NCBI GenBank assembly: GCA_020846775.1 | Contig: JADLDG010000089.1 | Span: 1-45,102, forward strand | Length of the DNA stretch: 45,102 nucleotides | Direction: 5' to 3' | DNA from: Nitrospirota bacterium | GTDB taxonomy: Bacteria > Nitrospirota > 9FT-COMBO-42-15 > HDB-SIOI813 | Shown: one piece after another, positions 43,494 to 45,102 of the stretch | Position numbering within the stretch: the first letter of the stretch is position 1 | Layout of the letters: each line of letters starts with the position of its first letter | Translations under genes and position numbers: made by a program | Notes under the pieces: generated by a model | Database searches by the model: none | The model's input: only the letters and a program-made list of their open reading frames with translations | Told to the model about the DNA's origin: nothing

Positions 43494-44537
43494 TTATCCT
43501 TTCCAATCCTTTTCTTCTCTGAGATAAACAGTTCTGTGTGGAAATGGTATTTCTATACCTTCCTCCCTGAATTTCTTAAAAATCATCTTCCTCAGCTCAT
43601 GTTGTGCAAAATACTGATCAACAAATTCCTGGACCTGACAAATCAGCGTAAAATCAAGAGAACTATCCCCGAATCCCGGTATGAACCTTACAAACGGCTC
43701 AGGATTCCCAAGAAGCCCTTGTATCTTGCCAACCGCGCTTTTTGCCACTTCTACAAGAATTCTCTCCACCCTCTCCGGATCAGAAGAATAGCTGACTCCC
43801 ACTGGAATCAACAGCGACATCCTCTTTTCCGGGAGATAGTAGTTTGTTACTATGCTCTGTGAAAGCTTGCTGTTTGGGATTATGACCATATTGTTCGGGA
43901 GCATCCTTATCCTTGTAGTCCGCCAGGTAATATCATCCACATAACCCTCCTGCCCGGTTTCAAGTCTGATAAAGTCGCCAACCCTGACAGACTTTTCTAT
44001 AAGGATATGTATACCGGAAAAAAGGTTCGCCAGGGTGTCCTGCAGGGCCAGTGCTACGGCAAGCCCTCCTACACCAAGTGCAGTAAGGAATGGTGTTATT
44101 GAGATACCGATGACACTGAGTGCAATCAAACCACCTAATACAAGAATAGTCCCCTTTAATATCCCGTAGGCCAGCCCTGTAGTCGGTAGCGGGAGGTTAG
44201 ACTTCTGAATATAATGTGTAAAGACCTTGCCGGAAAGATTTGCTGTAGCTATCGCAACGGATAAAATCACTATAATATGAATAATCTTACTTAGATAAAT
44301 AATATACTTGTCAGGAAGGTCTGATATTCCAACGCCAATATAAAGCCCAATAGCGATACACCAATAAATAGACGGTGTTTTGAAAGATAAGATAATTATA
44401 TTGTCTACTTCTGTCTCTGTTTTTTTAGCCCATCTGTGCAGCAGCCTGAAGGAGATATTTCTGATAATTAATAGAATACTGGCGGATAAGAATGCGATCC
44501 CCAAAGGGATTAGTAGATTCAATAACCTTAAATCCAA
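43494..44537 (-). CDS. Small-conductance mechanosensitive channel, MscS family
   Basis: 347 residues with four or five N-terminal spans, then the MscS pore helix and beta domain: ALGVGGLAVALALQDTLANL, FSGIHILIEKSVRVGDFIRL, WRTTRIRMLPNNMVIIPNS and, further, VDQYFAQHELRKMIFKKFRE. It opens on membrane tension to release solutes on hypo-osmotic shock. The start is TTG at 44537 with GGAGGA five bases upstream. It leads the operon containing the trehalose enzyme, so trehalose made under high osmolarity and a release valve are encoded together. Confidence 0.92.
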   Translation of the reverse strand: MDLRLLNLLIPLGIAFLSASILLIIRNISFRLLHRWAKKTETEVDNIIILSFKTPSIYWCIAIGLYIGVGISDLPDKYIIYLSKIIHIIVILSVAIATANLSGKVFTHYIQKSNLPLPTTGLAYGILKGTILVLGGLIALSVIGISITPFLTALGVGGLAVALALQDTLANLFSGIHILIEKSVRVGDFIRLETGQEGYVDDITWRTTRIRMLPNNMVIIPNSKLSQSIVTNYYLPEKRMSLLIPVGVSYSSDPERVERILVEVAKSAVGKIQGLLGNPEPFVRFIPGFGDSSLDFTLICQVQEFVDQYFAQHELRKMIFKKFREEGIEIPFPHRTVYLREEKDWKG

Positions 44538-44751
44538 TAAATCCTCCTATTCGTATACTATAAAAATTACAAGTAATTGTTTTTTGCAGAAATACGATCA
44601 CAATTAAAACGATCAGTATATCCGGAGATTATTATGAAATTATCAAAGATATATTATCGACCAGGATTTATAATAGCAGATTTGAGAAAGGACTTCAATG
44701 ATCAGAATGATCAGAAGGTGCCGGGACCAATTCAGGATAACAAGGGAGATG

Positions 44752-44779
44752 TTTCCCTCCCCTTAAAGGGGGAGGGAAA
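44752..44779. repeat. C-rich/G-rich dispersed hairpin repeat
   Basis: TTTCCCTCCCCTT (44752-44764) and AAGGGGGAGGGAAA (44766-44779) form a near-perfect hairpin with one extra base. Related sequences occur at 17136, 33366 and 18675. It is just downstream of pal and could serve as its terminator. AATTCAGGATAACAAGGG (44730-44747) next to it belongs to the other repeat family. Nothing else is seen in 44538-44811. Confidence 0.65.
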
Positions 44780-44811
44780 GGCTGTCCTGAGAGAATTCAT
44801 GCTTCATCCAC

Positions 44812-45102
44812 TTACTCAGATGGTACAAAATGAGCTCGTCTGTTTAATTGATAACATTCCTCTGTCTGCTCATGGCAGAAGGGTCGTTCCTCTCCATAGG
44901 TAATAGTCGTAATTCTTTCAGGGGCTATACCCCTGGCAACGAGATATCTTTTAGTTGCCCGGCTCCTGCGCTCACTGAGGGTTAAGTTATAATCATTTGT
45001 CCCCCGTTCATCGGTATGTCCTTCAATGATAATCTGCTTATCAGGATTTTCTTTAAGAGATTGAATGTTTCTATTAAGTATCGGGTATGAATCAGGTCTC
45101 AT
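44812..45102 (-). CDS. pal: Peptidoglycan-associated lipoprotein Pal, C-terminal part (cut by window edge)
   Basis: 96 residues, the OmpA/Pal domain: MRPDSYPILNRNIQSLKENP, IIIEGHTDERGTNDYNLTLS with the diaminopimelate-binding GHTDERG, ERRSRATKRYLVARGIAPER, ITTITYGEERPFCHEQ and the closing NRRAHFVPSE. Pal anchors the outer membrane to peptidoglycan and works with TolB. The frame is open at the right edge, so the lipoprotein signal and the N-terminal portion lie beyond 45102; the tol genes would be expected there. The stop is at 44812. Confidence 0.93.
   Translation of the reverse strand: MRPDSYPILNRNIQSLKENPDKQIIIEGHTDERGTNDYNLTLSERRSRATKRYLVARGIAPERITTITYGEERPFCHEQTEECYQLNRRAHFVPSE

Noticed and set aside
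44577-44903. 108-codon open frame on the plus strand before pal
   Set aside because: Its middle (SLPLKGEGK) is translated dispersed repeat and its end is antisense to pal; no ribosome binding site.
1-45102. Search for tRNA, rRNA, CRISPR arrays, phage or IS genes
   Set aside because: Nothing convincing was seen: no regular spacer-repeat pattern, no transposase or integrase motifs, no cloverleaf with a CCA or TTCRANYC-type arm.

Overview
The window is about 45 kb of chromosome from a Gram-negative (diderm) bacterium of medium, roughly mid-40s % GC. An outer-membrane assembly pair (BamA/TamA-like plus TamB), a Pal lipoprotein, a PEP-CTERM protein, small c-type cytochromes, an NNP nitrate/nitrite carrier with universal stress proteins, and the order zapB-like/zapA/6S RNA/rarA/rny/ymdB/xseA together point to the Nitrospirota or a neighbouring deltaproteobacteria-like lineage. 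That placement is inference; there is no rRNA or tRNA here to fix it. I see no phage, integrase, IS element, CRISPR array or tRNA.

Left part (1-6.3 kb): a frameshifted DUF488 gene coupled to a glutathionyl-hydroquinone reductase; a DUF192 protein; an Nramp metal transporter with its own UspA protein; a GMC oxidoreductase with its Tat-signal small subunit; and a 60-residue PEP-CTERM mini-protein that ends at a clear terminator. Next (6.3-15 kb), on the minus strand: TamB, then a seven-POTRA BamA/TamA protein, then phosphoglucomutase, with DUF1844 upstream. Middle (15-24 kb): ComF and RlmN (convergent, overlapping), a monoheme and a pentaheme cytochrome c, a TPR-containing lytic transglycosylase, and a signalling pair (DUF4388 protein and a Rossmann/GAF/degenerate-GGDEF protein).

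Housekeeping block (23.8-30.3 kb): ZapB-like, ZapA, a 6S RNA with a good sigma-70 promoter inside the end of zapA, RarA, RNase Y, YmdB, ExoVII large subunit and a NUDIX hydrolase. Ion and nitrate block (30.3-37.5 kb): a tandem-domain UspA, an NhaD-type antiporter with an operator-like promoter, two paralogous UspA genes, the nitrate/nitrite carrier (a sigma-54-like site precedes the second UspA gene), two duplicated 31/32-residue single-span membrane microproteins, and a second cation/proton antiporter. The theme is membrane energetics and stress adaptation.

Right end (37.6-45.1 kb): a lysine-rich small protein, an M23 peptidase, and a minus-strand osmotic-stress operon: MscS channel, fused trehalose-phosphate synthase/phosphatase, then the remains of a sugar ABC transporter (binding protein with an apparent internal deletion, permease fused out of frame to the tail of the ATPase, and a nonsense codon in that tail). 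The window ends inside pal.

Most worth following up: the tandem microprotein pair, the seven-POTRA/TamB pair, the decayed trehalose-type transporter, the catalytically dead GGDEF sensor, the 6S RNA, and repeat-derived insertions inside coding genes.
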